Positions 44,248 through 50,557 of a stretch of DNA of 50,557 bases are shown one piece after another. The translations under genes were made by a program, and so were the position numbers. Positions within the stretch are counted from its first letter, which is position 1; the number at the start of each line of letters is the position of its first letter. Location of the stretch: contig CAMFLX010000016.1 of the NCBI GenBank assembly GCA_945957555.1, forward strand, positions 1 through 50,557. The letters are read 5' to 3'. The notes beneath the pieces are model-generated. The model was not told where the DNA came from. It made no database searches and saw nothing but the letters and a program-made list of their open reading frames with translations. This DNA comes from an uncultured Cytophagales bacterium. Its GTDB lineage: Bacteria > Bacteroidota > Bacteroidia > Cytophagales > UBA9547.

Positions 44248-45444
44248 ATGGCAACACTAAAGATCGTATTCAGGAAGGACAAAATCAACAAGCGGGGCGA
44301 ATGCCCGATCCACTTCCGCATCACCAAGGACAGAAAGCCTAGGTACATAGCCTCTGGCATCATGGTTCCCGAGCAAGCATGGGACGAGAAGAACACAAGG
44401 GTAAGGCCGAGCGTCCAGAACAGCGCAAGGCTCAACGCCCTGCTACAGACAAAGTTTGCCGAGGTACAGGCTATGTTTCTGGAATCCGAGACCGTGGACA
44501 GGTCTTTGTCATCCACACAGATCAGAGACAAGGTAAATGGAAAAGCAAGCATAGGGTTCTTTCCCTTTGCCGACAGAATGGTGAACCGTTTCAAGGATCA
44601 GAAGAAAATCGGAACGTACAGGGACAGGATGGGCATCATAAACAAGCTGGAACGTTTCCTTGGGAACAGGAACGCATCGTTCTCCGACATCACCCATGCC
44701 GTTCTGGAACGTTTCACCGAGTATATGCGTACCGAACTGGGCAACAAAACGAATACCATCACCCACAACCTCAAGTTCCTGAAGGCCGTCTACAACGAGG
44801 CACTGCGCAAAGAGGTGATAGAGTACCACCACAACCCTTTCAGGCAGATCAAGTTCCAGACGGAAAAGACCCAAAAGGGCTTCCTTACCGAACCAGAACT
44901 GGAATCACTGGTAAAACTGGAACTTTCGGGCAATCCCCAGCTTGAAATGTACAGGGACATGTTCCTTTTTGCCTCCGAGACTGGCGGTGTAAGGATTTCA
45001 GACCTACTACAGCTCAGGTGGGAAAAGATCGACGGATCGCACGTACACTTTACCACACGCAAGACCAAGGGGCAGATGTCGTTGAAATTGCCGAACAGGT
45101 CTTTGGAGATCATTGAGAGGTATAGGCGCAAGACTGGCTACCTGTTCCCAGTACTTGACGAGGAAATGGATACGGAAGATGCGGAACTGCTCCACGATTC
45201 CATACAGGAGGCAACATCGAAGGTGAACAAAGGTCTCAAGGAACTCTCCAAACTCGCAGGGATCGACAAAAAGGTGACCACCCACATAGGAAGGCACACT
45301 TGGGCAACGAGGGCATTGAGAAAGGGCATACCCGTGGAGAAGGTATCGAAGCTCATGGGACACTCTACGATCCTTATGACCTTGGACTATGCCAAGATCG
45401 TGAACGAGGATCTGGACAGGGCAATGGACGTGTTCAATTCATAG
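44248..45444 (+). CDS. Tyrosine recombinase (integrase) of Bacteroidota mobile elements
   Basis: A 398-residue site-specific recombinase. It has an N-terminal arm-type DNA-binding domain (about 1-90, IVFRKDKINKRGECPIHFRI), a SAM-like core-binding domain (about 105-200) and a catalytic domain (210-398). Catalytic residues are all visible: R249 (GGVRISDLL), K274 (RKTKG), H346 and R349 (HIGRHTWATRAL), H372 (GHSTILM) and Y381 (LDYAKI). It appears intact. Its GC-rich codon use differs sharply from the neighbouring chromosome and from the RiPP genes downstream but resembles that of the HTH gene at 47907, so these two are probably one module. Confidence 0.93.
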   Translation: MATLKIVFRKDKINKRGECPIHFRITKDRKPRYIASGIMVPEQAWDEKNTRVRPSVQNSARLNALLQTKFAEVQAMFLESETVDRSLSSTQIRDKVNGKASIGFFPFADRMVNRFKDQKKIGTYRDRMGIINKLERFLGNRNASFSDITHAVLERFTEYMRTELGNKTNTITHNLKFLKAVYNEALRKEVIEYHHNPFRQIKFQTEKTQKGFLTEPELESLVKLELSGNPQLEMYRDMFLFASETGGVRISDLLQLRWEKIDGSHVHFTTRKTKGQMSLKLPNRSLEIIERYRRKTGYLFPVLDEEMDTEDAELLHDSIQEATSKVNKGLKELSKLAGIDKKVTTHIGRHTWATRALRKGIPVEKVSKLMGHSTILMTLDYAKIVNEDLDRAMDVFNS

Positions 45445-45451
45445 TGACAGT

Positions 45452-45493
45452 CCAAAGATGGCAGTCCTATTGATTTAGGCTTGTCATCTTTGG
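45452..45493. terminator. Hairpin after the integrase gene
   Basis: CCAAAGATG (45452-45460) pairs with CATCTTTGG (45485-45493), with an inner CCTA/TAGG pair. It starts a few nt after the integrase stop and separates it from the RiPP operon. There is no clean T-run. Confidence 0.5.
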
Positions 45494-45555
45494 ATATTCA
45501 AGAAATATGAGAGAGTGATTTTATGATTCCAAGCCAATAATTCACCAAAAAACAA

Positions 45556-45563
45556 TAACTTTG
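45556..45563 (+). promoter_or_regulatory. Putative -7 element of the graspetide operon
   Basis: TAACTTTG matches TAnnTTTG, 23 nt before the precursor ATG. No -33 TTG at a normal distance. It suggests the RiPP genes have their own promoter. Confidence 0.45.
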
Positions 45564-45586
45564 ATACATGATCTGAATAATAAGAA

Positions 45587-45865
45587 ATGAGACCATTGAT
45601 TTTTGAATTTGCGGAACAGCCATCTTCTGAGAGTATGGACTTCTCTATCATAGAATACGACAACAACCTCAATCTGTCTATTGTTAAAAGCAATGGTTTG
45701 CCAGCCATAGAATGCTTGAATATGGAGACAGAGACATTCACGAAAACACAGTATGAAAGTTCGGATTCAGATAGGGATAGTTTAAGATTCTTAATGGATA
45801 CAGAAACCAGAACCTTTACCCAACAGGAATCCTCAGATAGTGACAGGGATAGGATCTATGCCTGA
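45587..45865 (+). CDS. Graspetide-type RiPP precursor peptide with two core repeats
   Basis: A 92-residue acidic peptide with no signal sequence. The leader (1-46) ends in a hydrophobic/PAIE stretch (NGLPAIECLNM). Two 18-residue cores align without gaps: residues 48-65 and 72-89, period 24, both of form TET-x-T-x-TQ-x-ESSDSDRD. Thr fall at every second position (48, 50, 52, 54 and 72, 74, 76, 78) and Asp likewise (60, 62, 64 and 84, 86, 88). Such Thr/acid pairing is the hallmark of omega-ester peptides made by ATP-grasp ligases, and the ligase gene follows after 32 nt. The microviridin core TxKxPSD is absent. Identification rests on core repeat plus neighbour; the family name is an inference. 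Confidence 0.78.
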   Translation: MRPLIFEFAEQPSSESMDFSIIEYDNNLNLSIVKSNGLPAIECLNMETETFTKTQYESSDSDRDSLRFLMDTETRTFTQQESSDSDRDRIYA

Positions 45866-45897
45866 TCGGTTTGTCAGAACTTCTCAACAATCCAAGG

Positions 45898-46824
45898 ATG
45901 ATATTGATAATAACCCATAAACTTGATTTTACGGCTGACTTTGTGGTCAACAAACTAAATCAAAGAAATCTGAACTACAAAAGATTCAATTGTGAGGACA
46001 TCCTAGGTTTGGACTGTAGTATCAGTTTGGACAAATCCTTACGTTTTTCAATTCTTGGCGAAGAAGGATACTCCTCTATTTGGTTCAGAAGGACTAAGCT
46101 TCCAGAAATTAAAGGGATGTCGTTACAAGATAAGAGATACGTCCTTAATGAAACAGATAGTTTGATGAGCAATCTATACTCAATCTTGGATGCCAGATGG
46201 CTAAGTCACCCTTTCGCAATCCAAAAAGCCGAGAACAAGCTTTTGCAGTTAAAAATTGCCAAAGGAATCGGATTTGATATCCCACCAACGCTTATTACAA
46301 ATTCCAAAACCGAACTCTCAGATTTCTATAGGGAACATGGTGGCACAATAATAGTTAAGCCAATGGCTCAAACCAGAGTCAATGATACCGAAGCCCCACG
46401 TTTTGTCTTTACAAACCTGCTTACCCAAAAACATATAGACAACTTGGATATGTTTTCGCTGACTCCTAGTATCTATCAAAGGGAAATTAAGAAAGATTAT
46501 GAAGTCAGGGTTACAGTTGTAGGTAGAAAAGTGTTTGCAGCAAAAGTTGATTCTCAAGCAAATTCAGAAACAAGAATTGATTGGAGGAGGAAAAAGTTAG
46601 AATTTTTGCCAATAGAGCTTCCAAAACAGATATGCGATTATTGTATACAGCTCGTAGAGTCACTTGATTTGAAATTTGGAGCCATAGACTTGATAAAGGA
46701 AAGGAACGGAGCCTATGTTTTTTTAGAAATAAATCCTAATGGGCAATGGGCTTGGATTGAAACACAGACAGGGTTAAAAATATCAGATGCAATTATCAAT
46801 GAGCTTTCTAATGAAGAAAATTAA
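45898..46824 (+). CDS. ATP-grasp peptide macrocyclase (MvdC/MvdD-like graspetide ligase)
   Basis: A 308-residue ATP-grasp ligase that would join Thr/Ser hydroxyls to Asp/Glu side chains of the precursor, using ATP. The N-terminal part (MILIITHKLDFTADFVV) matches the start of MvdD-like and grasp-with-spasm ligases. Later blocks are RWLSHPFAIQKAENKLLQLKIA, the ATP-binding lysine in IIVKPMAQTR (K154), YQREIKKDYEVRVTVVGRKVFAAK, DSQ...RIDWRR, and the metal-binding end FGAIDLI...YVFLEINPNGQWAWIE. The ATG at 45898 gives the canonical start; a TTG at 45871 is in frame. Its stop overlaps the next gene's start. No protease or ABC exporter gene is adjacent. Confidence 0.9.
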   Translation: MILIITHKLDFTADFVVNKLNQRNLNYKRFNCEDILGLDCSISLDKSLRFSILGEEGYSSIWFRRTKLPEIKGMSLQDKRYVLNETDSLMSNLYSILDARWLSHPFAIQKAENKLLQLKIAKGIGFDIPPTLITNSKTELSDFYREHGGTIIVKPMAQTRVNDTEAPRFVFTNLLTQKHIDNLDMFSLTPSIYQREIKKDYEVRVTVVGRKVFAAKVDSQANSETRIDWRRKKLEFLPIELPKQICDYCIQLVESLDLKFGAIDLIKERNGAYVFLEINPNGQWAWIETQTGLKISDAIINELSNEEN

Positions 46825-47584
46825 AGAACTTTTTATCCCTTTTGGTTTTTTTGTTAAACTCCCAGAAGCAACAGAAAGTACCTATAAGTCTGATGACTAT
46901 ATAACCGTTGATAAAGGGAAATCAGAGCAACACAAAAACTATCTAAAAAGTATTGAGCAAGAAGAGGCCAATAGACTTAACATTATAGAAAACAAGACTG
47001 CCCAGTTAATTTCACAGACAGGGATAATATTCTCCCTACTTAGTCTTTTTGTTCCCATTCTAATTGATAAAGTTACGGATCTGTCATGGAAAGCAAAAAT
47101 TACAATACTTGTATTTTTACTTGGCGCATTCTTTTTCTACATGGCGACCATTTGGAATGCCTTAAAAAACTTTAATGTAAAAAAATTCAACTATTCTATG
47201 CCATCCCCAAAAAATGTGATAAAATACCAAGATAAGGAGTTGGGATTCTTCTTTGCAGAAGAGGTAAAGGACTTACTTTATTGTATAGGAACAAACATAA
47301 AGATTACAAACATAAAGGCAAACAATTTACTTTATTCTTATAATTCATTTAAGTTAGCAAATGTCTTAACGGGTGTTTTAGTTTTTGTATTTTGTATAGC
47401 CCTTTTGTTTTTTGAACCGAAAAAAGATCCTGTCACGATTCAGAATCCTATTGAAATTAAAAATTTTAACACTACAACCGAAAAAATAGTGGATGCAATC
47501 AATAGCATTCATGATACTATTTATATACAAAAACCTGATACCGCAAAACTACATATATTACCGAAGTCAAAAAGAAAGCACTAA
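46811..47584 (+). CDS. Three-TM membrane protein coupled to the graspetide ligase gene
   Basis: A 257-residue protein I do not recognise. The ATG at 46811 overlaps the ligase gene by 14 nt, so the two are probably co-translated. A charged, helical N-terminal part (about 35-65, HKNYLKSIEQEEANRLNIIENK) leads into TM1 (66-86), TM2 (96-117), an ~60-residue loop and TM3 (181-201), then a ~56-residue tail with many Asn, Ile and Thr. The KTAQLISQTGIIFSLLSLF pattern resembles 2-TM proteins of SLATT/Pycsar-effector style, weakly. It has no ABC or protease motif. Possible roles are immunity, export help or a membrane effector. Confidence 0.6.
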   Translation: MKKIKELFIPFGFFVKLPEATESTYKSDDYITVDKGKSEQHKNYLKSIEQEEANRLNIIENKTAQLISQTGIIFSLLSLFVPILIDKVTDLSWKAKITILVFLLGAFFFYMATIWNALKNFNVKKFNYSMPSPKNVIKYQDKELGFFFAEEVKDLLYCIGTNIKITNIKANNLLYSYNSFKLANVLTGVLVFVFCIALLFFEPKKDPVTIQNPIEIKNFNTTTEKIVDAINSIHDTIYIQKPDTAKLHILPKSKRKH

Positions 47585-47673
47585 ACTTAAGTGTTCCTTC
47601 CCCTGCAAAATCCCGCAAAACCCACGATAGTTCGACATATTTCTACATAACTCCACATAAGACCGCAAAACAC

Positions 47674-47891
47674 GGAAAGTGTTCCAGACATTTTCCGTTG
47701 ATTTGAACCATGTTTGAAAAGGACAGGGTCAACATAAATGTCAAATACTCAAACGGGATAAAAAATGCACCCTCAAAATGGTACAGATCAGGCAAAGTTG
47801 GGCAAAGTTGAAACCGATCGATCCCGACCGTTCCCGAAAGGGGAAAGCATGTCGGACATTTTTTGTTGATTTGAACATGTTCAAATCAGGC
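47674..47891. repeat. Two ~50-bp direct repeats and a 22-bp palindrome upstream of the HTH gene
   Basis: Repeat 1 (47674-47724) and repeat 2 (47842-47891) share GGAAAG, GACATTTT and GTTGATTTGAAC in the same order. Repeat 2 holds a perfect 22-bp palindrome (47867-47888), half-site TGATTTGAACA, whereas repeat 1 has an imperfect version. Between them is an exact tandem pair of GGCAAAGTTG (47791-47810). The palindrome ends 18 nt before the HTH ATG, as expected for an operator. This covers most of the 322-bp gap from 47585. Confidence 0.7.
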
Positions 47892-47906
47892 ACAGAGCAT
47901 AATATC

Positions 47907-48200
47907 ATGAATGTACAACTAATGACGGAAGACCAGTACAAGGTACTGATCTCCAAGATCGACAGCCTCGCAAGGGCTAACGCAACCGCAGAACTGAAAA
48001 GGGATGCAGAAAGGCTTCTGGACAGTGCATCGTTCGAGAAGCTCATGGGCGTATCTAAGCCCACCGCACAGGCCTGGCGTGACGAGGGATTGATCGCCTT
48101 CTCACAGGTAGGCCACAAGATCTACTACAGGATGGAGGATATAGAGGCCTTCCTCAAAGCCCACAGGAATCCTGCCTTCAAAAAGGGTTACAAAGGGTGA
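47907..48200 (+). CDS. HTH (MerR/excisionase-like) DNA-binding protein of mobile elements
   Basis: A 97-residue protein with a C-terminal winged-helix motif: KLMGVSKPTAQAWRDEGLIAFSQVGHKIYYRMEDIEAFLK. The pattern of SKPTAQ-WRDEGLI-x-VGHKIYYR-DIEAF is typical of the small excisionase/HTH_17-type proteins of Bacteroidota integrative elements. The N-terminus is a helical segment. It has GC-rich codon use like the integrase at 44248. The ATG at 47907 is preferred over the longer frame from 47778, because it starts just downstream of the palindrome. It may regulate excision and its own gene. Confidence 0.8.
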   Translation: MNVQLMTEDQYKVLISKIDSLARANATAELKRDAERLLDSASFEKLMGVSKPTAQAWRDEGLIAFSQVGHKIYYRMEDIEAFLKAHRNPAFKKGYKG

Positions 48201-48360
48201 CCATTTCCAATCAGGAAGGTGCCAACGGAACACAAGCCCGAGCCCTTCCCACTTTTTATAAAATTTGGTAGCCCAAGAGCTTCATTTCAATGATAGATCG
48301 CTTTCATCCCAACCTTTACTGGATTAATTCCTGTTTTGAACTATGCTAGAATCTCGATCG

Positions 48361-50310
48361 CTAGTTCTCAAATTTCATTTTTTGTACCCTCATTGCGTTT
48401 ATTACAGCCAATAATGCTACTCCTACATCAGCAAAAACGGCCTCCCACATGGTGGCGATGCCACCAGCTCCAAGAATCAGCACGACCAACTTAACCCCAA
48501 ATGCCAAGAAGATGTTTTGTATGACGATTCGCTTGGTTGCCTTGCCTATTTTGATGGCTGTAGCGATTTTGGAAGGCATGTCGTTCTGGATTACGATGTC
48601 TGCTGTTTCGATGGTGGCATCGGAGCCTAAGCCTCCCATTGCGATGCCTATGTCCGAAAGGGCTACGACAGGTGCATCATTTACGCCATCGCCCACAAAG
48701 GCTACAGGGCTTATGGTGCTTTTGAGTTCCTGTACTTTGGTTACTTTGTCTTCAGGAAGCAAATCGCCATAAGCTTTTGCGATTTTTAAATGGCTTGCTA
48801 CATGGTTGACGACTGCCGTTTTATCGCCCGAGAGCATAACGGTCTCAATTCCCAGTTTGGTCAATGTCTCGATGGCTTGCTGTGCATCTTCTTTGACTTC
48901 ATCCGCAATGGTGATGTGGCCCGCAAACTTTTTATCTACTGCAATGGCTACGACAGTAAGAGGGATTTCCCTTAGTTCGATATCGTACGAAATGGTGAAT
49001 TTATCCATCAGACGGAAGTTTCCTGCCAAGATTTCTTTGCCATTGATCGTACCTTTTAATCCATGTCCCGCTATTTCCTCGGTATTGTCCAACTGGTAGT
49101 TGTTCGCGTCATTCCCTACGTAATCAGCAATGGCCTTGGCTACGGGATGGGTGGATTTGCTTTCGACCAGTGCCAGCATGGCAAGCACTTCTTTTGGGTC
49201 AAAACCTTCCGTTATTTTCACATCTTGGACTTTGAACACGCCTTTGGTAAGTGTACCTGTTTTGTCCATGACTATACAGCGAACGTTAGCCATCAGGTCG
49301 AGGTATGAAGACCCTTTGAACAAAATGCCGTTTCGTGAACCTGCCCCAATGCCTCCAAAATAACCTAGCGGTATTGAAATGACCAAGGCGCAGGGACATG
49401 AAATCACCAAGAAAATCAATGCCCTGTATAACCAATCATTGAAGACATAAGCATTCACAAAAAAGTAAGGCAAAATGACAATTGCTACCGCCAAAAAGAA
49501 CACGATGGGTGTATAGATTCGGGCGAATTTTCGGATGAACAGTTCGGTCGGTGCTTTCTTGGTGGTGGCATCCTGAACGAGATTTAGAATTTTGGACAGT
49601 TTACTATCTGCAAACGCAGAAGTGACTTTTACCTCGCAAAGCTGGTGTTGGTTTATCATCCCTGCCAATACCTTTTCACCCTTTTGTTTGGTGTCGGGCT
49701 TGCTTTCGCCTGTGAGTGCTGCGGTGTTGAAGCTGGCTTGTTCTGACAGCAGTTCACCGTCCAAGGCTAGTTTGTCTCCTGGGCGGAGTTGGATGATTTC
49801 TCCGATTGTCACGGCTTCTGCTTTCTTGGTGATGGTCTTGCCGTCTTGCAAAATGGTGACTTCATCAGGGCGTTGGTCTAGCAATGCCTTGATGGAACTT
49901 TTGGCTTTACGCACTGCTGCGCCTTGGAAGAGTTCGCCAATGGCATAAAACAACATCACGGCAACGCCTTCGGGATATTCGCCAACAAAGAACGCCCCCA
50001 ATGTGGCGATGCCCATGAGTACAAACTCGTTGAAGACATCTCCTTTCAAGGTGGTGGTAACCGCACTTTTCCAGACTGGCCAGCCTACGGGTAGGTAGGC
50101 TACGAGATAGAAGCCCAGGCGGAAATAAGGGTGCATTTGGTCTTTCAGGAAATAGTCCAAGGCTATTCCCGTTAGCAATAATACCAAGCTGATCCCTGCC
50201 GAAATGTATTCGCTGTTTTGGGTAATCCAGCTTTTGGAGGTTTGTTTTTCGGTAGAACAACAATTGCCTTCGTGGGTATGCTCGTCTGAATGTTCGTGTA
50301 TATGAGCCAT
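48361..50310 (-). CDS. Zn/Cd/Co-translocating P1B-type ATPase
   Basis: A 649-residue inner-membrane metal pump of the CadA/ZntA type. The N-terminus is His-rich (HIHEHSDEHTHEGNCC), in place of a GMxCxxC metal-binding domain. The ion-binding CPC motif is at residues 305-307 (VISCPCALVIS), the phosphorylated Asp is D349 (MDKTGTLTKG), the HP motif is in ESKSTHPVAKA and the hinge GDGVNDAPVVA. The last TM contains FADVGVALLAVINAMR, whose Asp is typical of Zn2+/Cd2+/Pb2+ pumps. It expels metals into the periplasm and lies 10 nt after the membrane gene that precedes it. Confidence 0.93.
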   Translation of the reverse strand: MAHIHEHSDEHTHEGNCCSTEKQTSKSWITQNSEYISAGISLVLLLTGIALDYFLKDQMHPYFRLGFYLVAYLPVGWPVWKSAVTTTLKGDVFNEFVLMGIATLGAFFVGEYPEGVAVMLFYAIGELFQGAAVRKAKSSIKALLDQRPDEVTILQDGKTITKKAEAVTIGEIIQLRPGDKLALDGELLSEQASFNTAALTGESKPDTKQKGEKVLAGMINQHQLCEVKVTSAFADSKLSKILNLVQDATTKKAPTELFIRKFARIYTPIVFFLAVAIVILPYFFVNAYVFNDWLYRALIFLVISCPCALVISIPLGYFGGIGAGSRNGILFKGSSYLDLMANVRCIVMDKTGTLTKGVFKVQDVKITEGFDPKEVLAMLALVESKSTHPVAKAIADYVGNDANNYQLDNTEEIAGHGLKGTINGKEILAGNFRLMDKFTISYDIELREIPLTVVAIAVDKKFAGHITIADEVKEDAQQAIETLTKLGIETVMLSGDKTAVVNHVASHLKIAKAYGDLLPEDKVTKVQELKSTISPVAFVGDGVNDAPVVALSDIGIAMGGLGSDATIETADIVIQNDMPSKIATAIKIGKATKRIVIQNIFLAFGVKLVVLILGAGGIATMWEAVFADVGVALLAVINAMRVQKMKFEN

Positions 50311-50320
50311 GTTTTTTTGT

Positions 50321-50557
50321 TTAGAATTTTATAAAAAAGGATGCGATTCCCACTAGTACCAACATGCTGCCGATGATGGTATGTTCGTGGTGTTCGAGAA
50401 AATGAAAGTTAAGCCTGTTGATGCCCAACAGGCCCAAATAAACGAGTAAGACCATCATGCCAACGGTCATGACTAGATAGACGAGCGACACTCCCAGAAT
50501 GCCGTACCAACCATACATTCCCGCAGTGAAATAATAGGTTTCGAGTTCTATGCAGGG
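50321..50557 (-). CDS. C-terminal part of an integral membrane protein, possible metal transporter
   Basis: The frame runs past the window edge, so only the last 78 residues are visible. Two TM helices can be seen (GWYGILGVSLVYLVMTVGMMVLLVYLGLL and HTIIGSMLVLVGIASFFIKF) with HFLEHHEHT between them. The visible Met is internal, as reading continues upstream (ELETYYFTAGMYGWYG). The His-rich loop and position beside a Zn/Cd ATPase suggest a metal-related permease such as a UreH/NiCoT-type family; not proven. Confidence 0.45.
   Translation of the reverse strand, partial: PCIELETYYFTAGMYGWYGILGVSLVYLVMTVGMMVLLVYLGLLGINRLNFHFLEHHEHTIIGSMLVLVGIASFFIKF

Larger units (their letters stand above)
44065..48240. 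mobile_element. Probable small integrative island carrying a graspetide locus
   Basis: A tyrosine recombinase gene (44248) lies at the left and a HTH/excisionase-like gene (47907) at the right, with RiPP-type genes between. The two mobility genes have a much higher GC content and different codon use (AAG, GAG, CTG, ATC) than the AT-rich cargo and chromosome. No target-site duplication or attachment core was found, so the ends given are approximate. Confidence 0.5.

Noticed and set aside
44379-44945. A 188-codon open frame on the plus strand within the integrase gene
   Set aside because: It lies in another frame of an intact recombinase with all catalytic residues, in GC-rich DNA that has few stops, and the sequence is repetitive Gly/Arg/Gln without any family match.
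45587-45865. Microviridin-type precursor
   Set aside because: The TxKxPSD core and PFFARFL-type leader motif are absent; it fits the wider graspetide group only.
47605-47670. Repeated CCGCAAAA motifs upstream of the HTH gene as integrase arm sites
   Set aside because: Copies are short and irregularly spaced; not enough to name a site.
44194-48198. Inverted 10-bp match (TACAAAGGGT) at both sides of the island as attachment sites
   Set aside because: The right copy is in the coding end of the HTH gene and a 10-bp inverted match over several kb can arise by chance; attachment cores should be direct repeats.
1-50557. CRISPR array, tRNA or rRNA genes
   Set aside because: No regularly spaced direct repeats with unique spacers and no cloverleaf or rRNA sequence were seen in the intergenic regions; the only tandem array is the 21-bp minisatellite with no spacers.

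Overview
The window looks like chromosomal DNA of a gliding, polysaccharide-degrading member of the Bacteroidota, most likely the Cytophagales. The reasons are a GldH lipoprotein gene, at least six proteins ending in a type IX secretion (T9SS) sorting domain, Bacteroidota-style TAnnTTTG promoter elements with weak ribosome binding sites, AT-rich DNA, and conserved Bacteroidota families of unknown role. No rRNA, tRNA or CRISPR array was seen. The genus cannot be fixed from the sequence alone.

Layout. 1-5 kb: mtaB (tRNA methylthiotransferase), a T9SS-tailed protein, and a three-gene unit with a degenerate TrpF-like protein. 4.9-11.4 kb: a tightly packed seven-gene minus-strand operon (PSP1/RicT-like, gldH, MORN protein, lipB, small conserved protein, 3'-5' exonuclease, double ABC ATPase). 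11.5-16.8 kb: a DUF420 membrane protein with a small Cys-motif partner, a MATE exporter, trpD-trpC, and a ferredoxin-type reductase. 17-21.7 kb: polA, then a zeta-toxin kinase with a tiny overlapping gene and an AbiH-family gene (small defence/toxin patch). 21.8-31.6 kb: T9SS proteins including a PL8 lyase, an RBBP9-type hydrolase, and a five-PAS histidine kinase with an Rcp1-type response regulator. 32.5-43.8 kb: a secreted plant-polysaccharide locus (PL1 pectate lyase, GH43, GH30 glucuronoxylanase, GH43) beside a membrane-anchored AraC regulator. 44.2-48.2 kb: a small island with a tyrosine recombinase at one end and a HTH/excisionase-like gene at the other. 48.3 kb to the end: a Zn/Cd P-type ATPase and the 3' end of a membrane protein gene.

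The standout is the cargo of the island at 45.6-47.6 kb. It is a compact graspetide-type (omega-ester RiPP) locus: a 92-residue precursor with two near-identical 18-residue cores, an MvdC/MvdD-like ATP-grasp macrocyclase, and a translationally coupled three-TM membrane protein. Each core has a T-x-T-x-T-x-T strand followed by D-x-D-x-D, which suggests nested ester cross-links in a hairpin and lacks the microviridin signature.

The window also carries non-coding structure: a long imperfect-palindrome element in two inverted copies about 20 kb apart, a 21-bp minisatellite open on both strands, a perfect 32-bp palindrome, hairpins between the xylanolytic genes, and a repeated 22-bp operator-like palindrome in front of the HTH gene.
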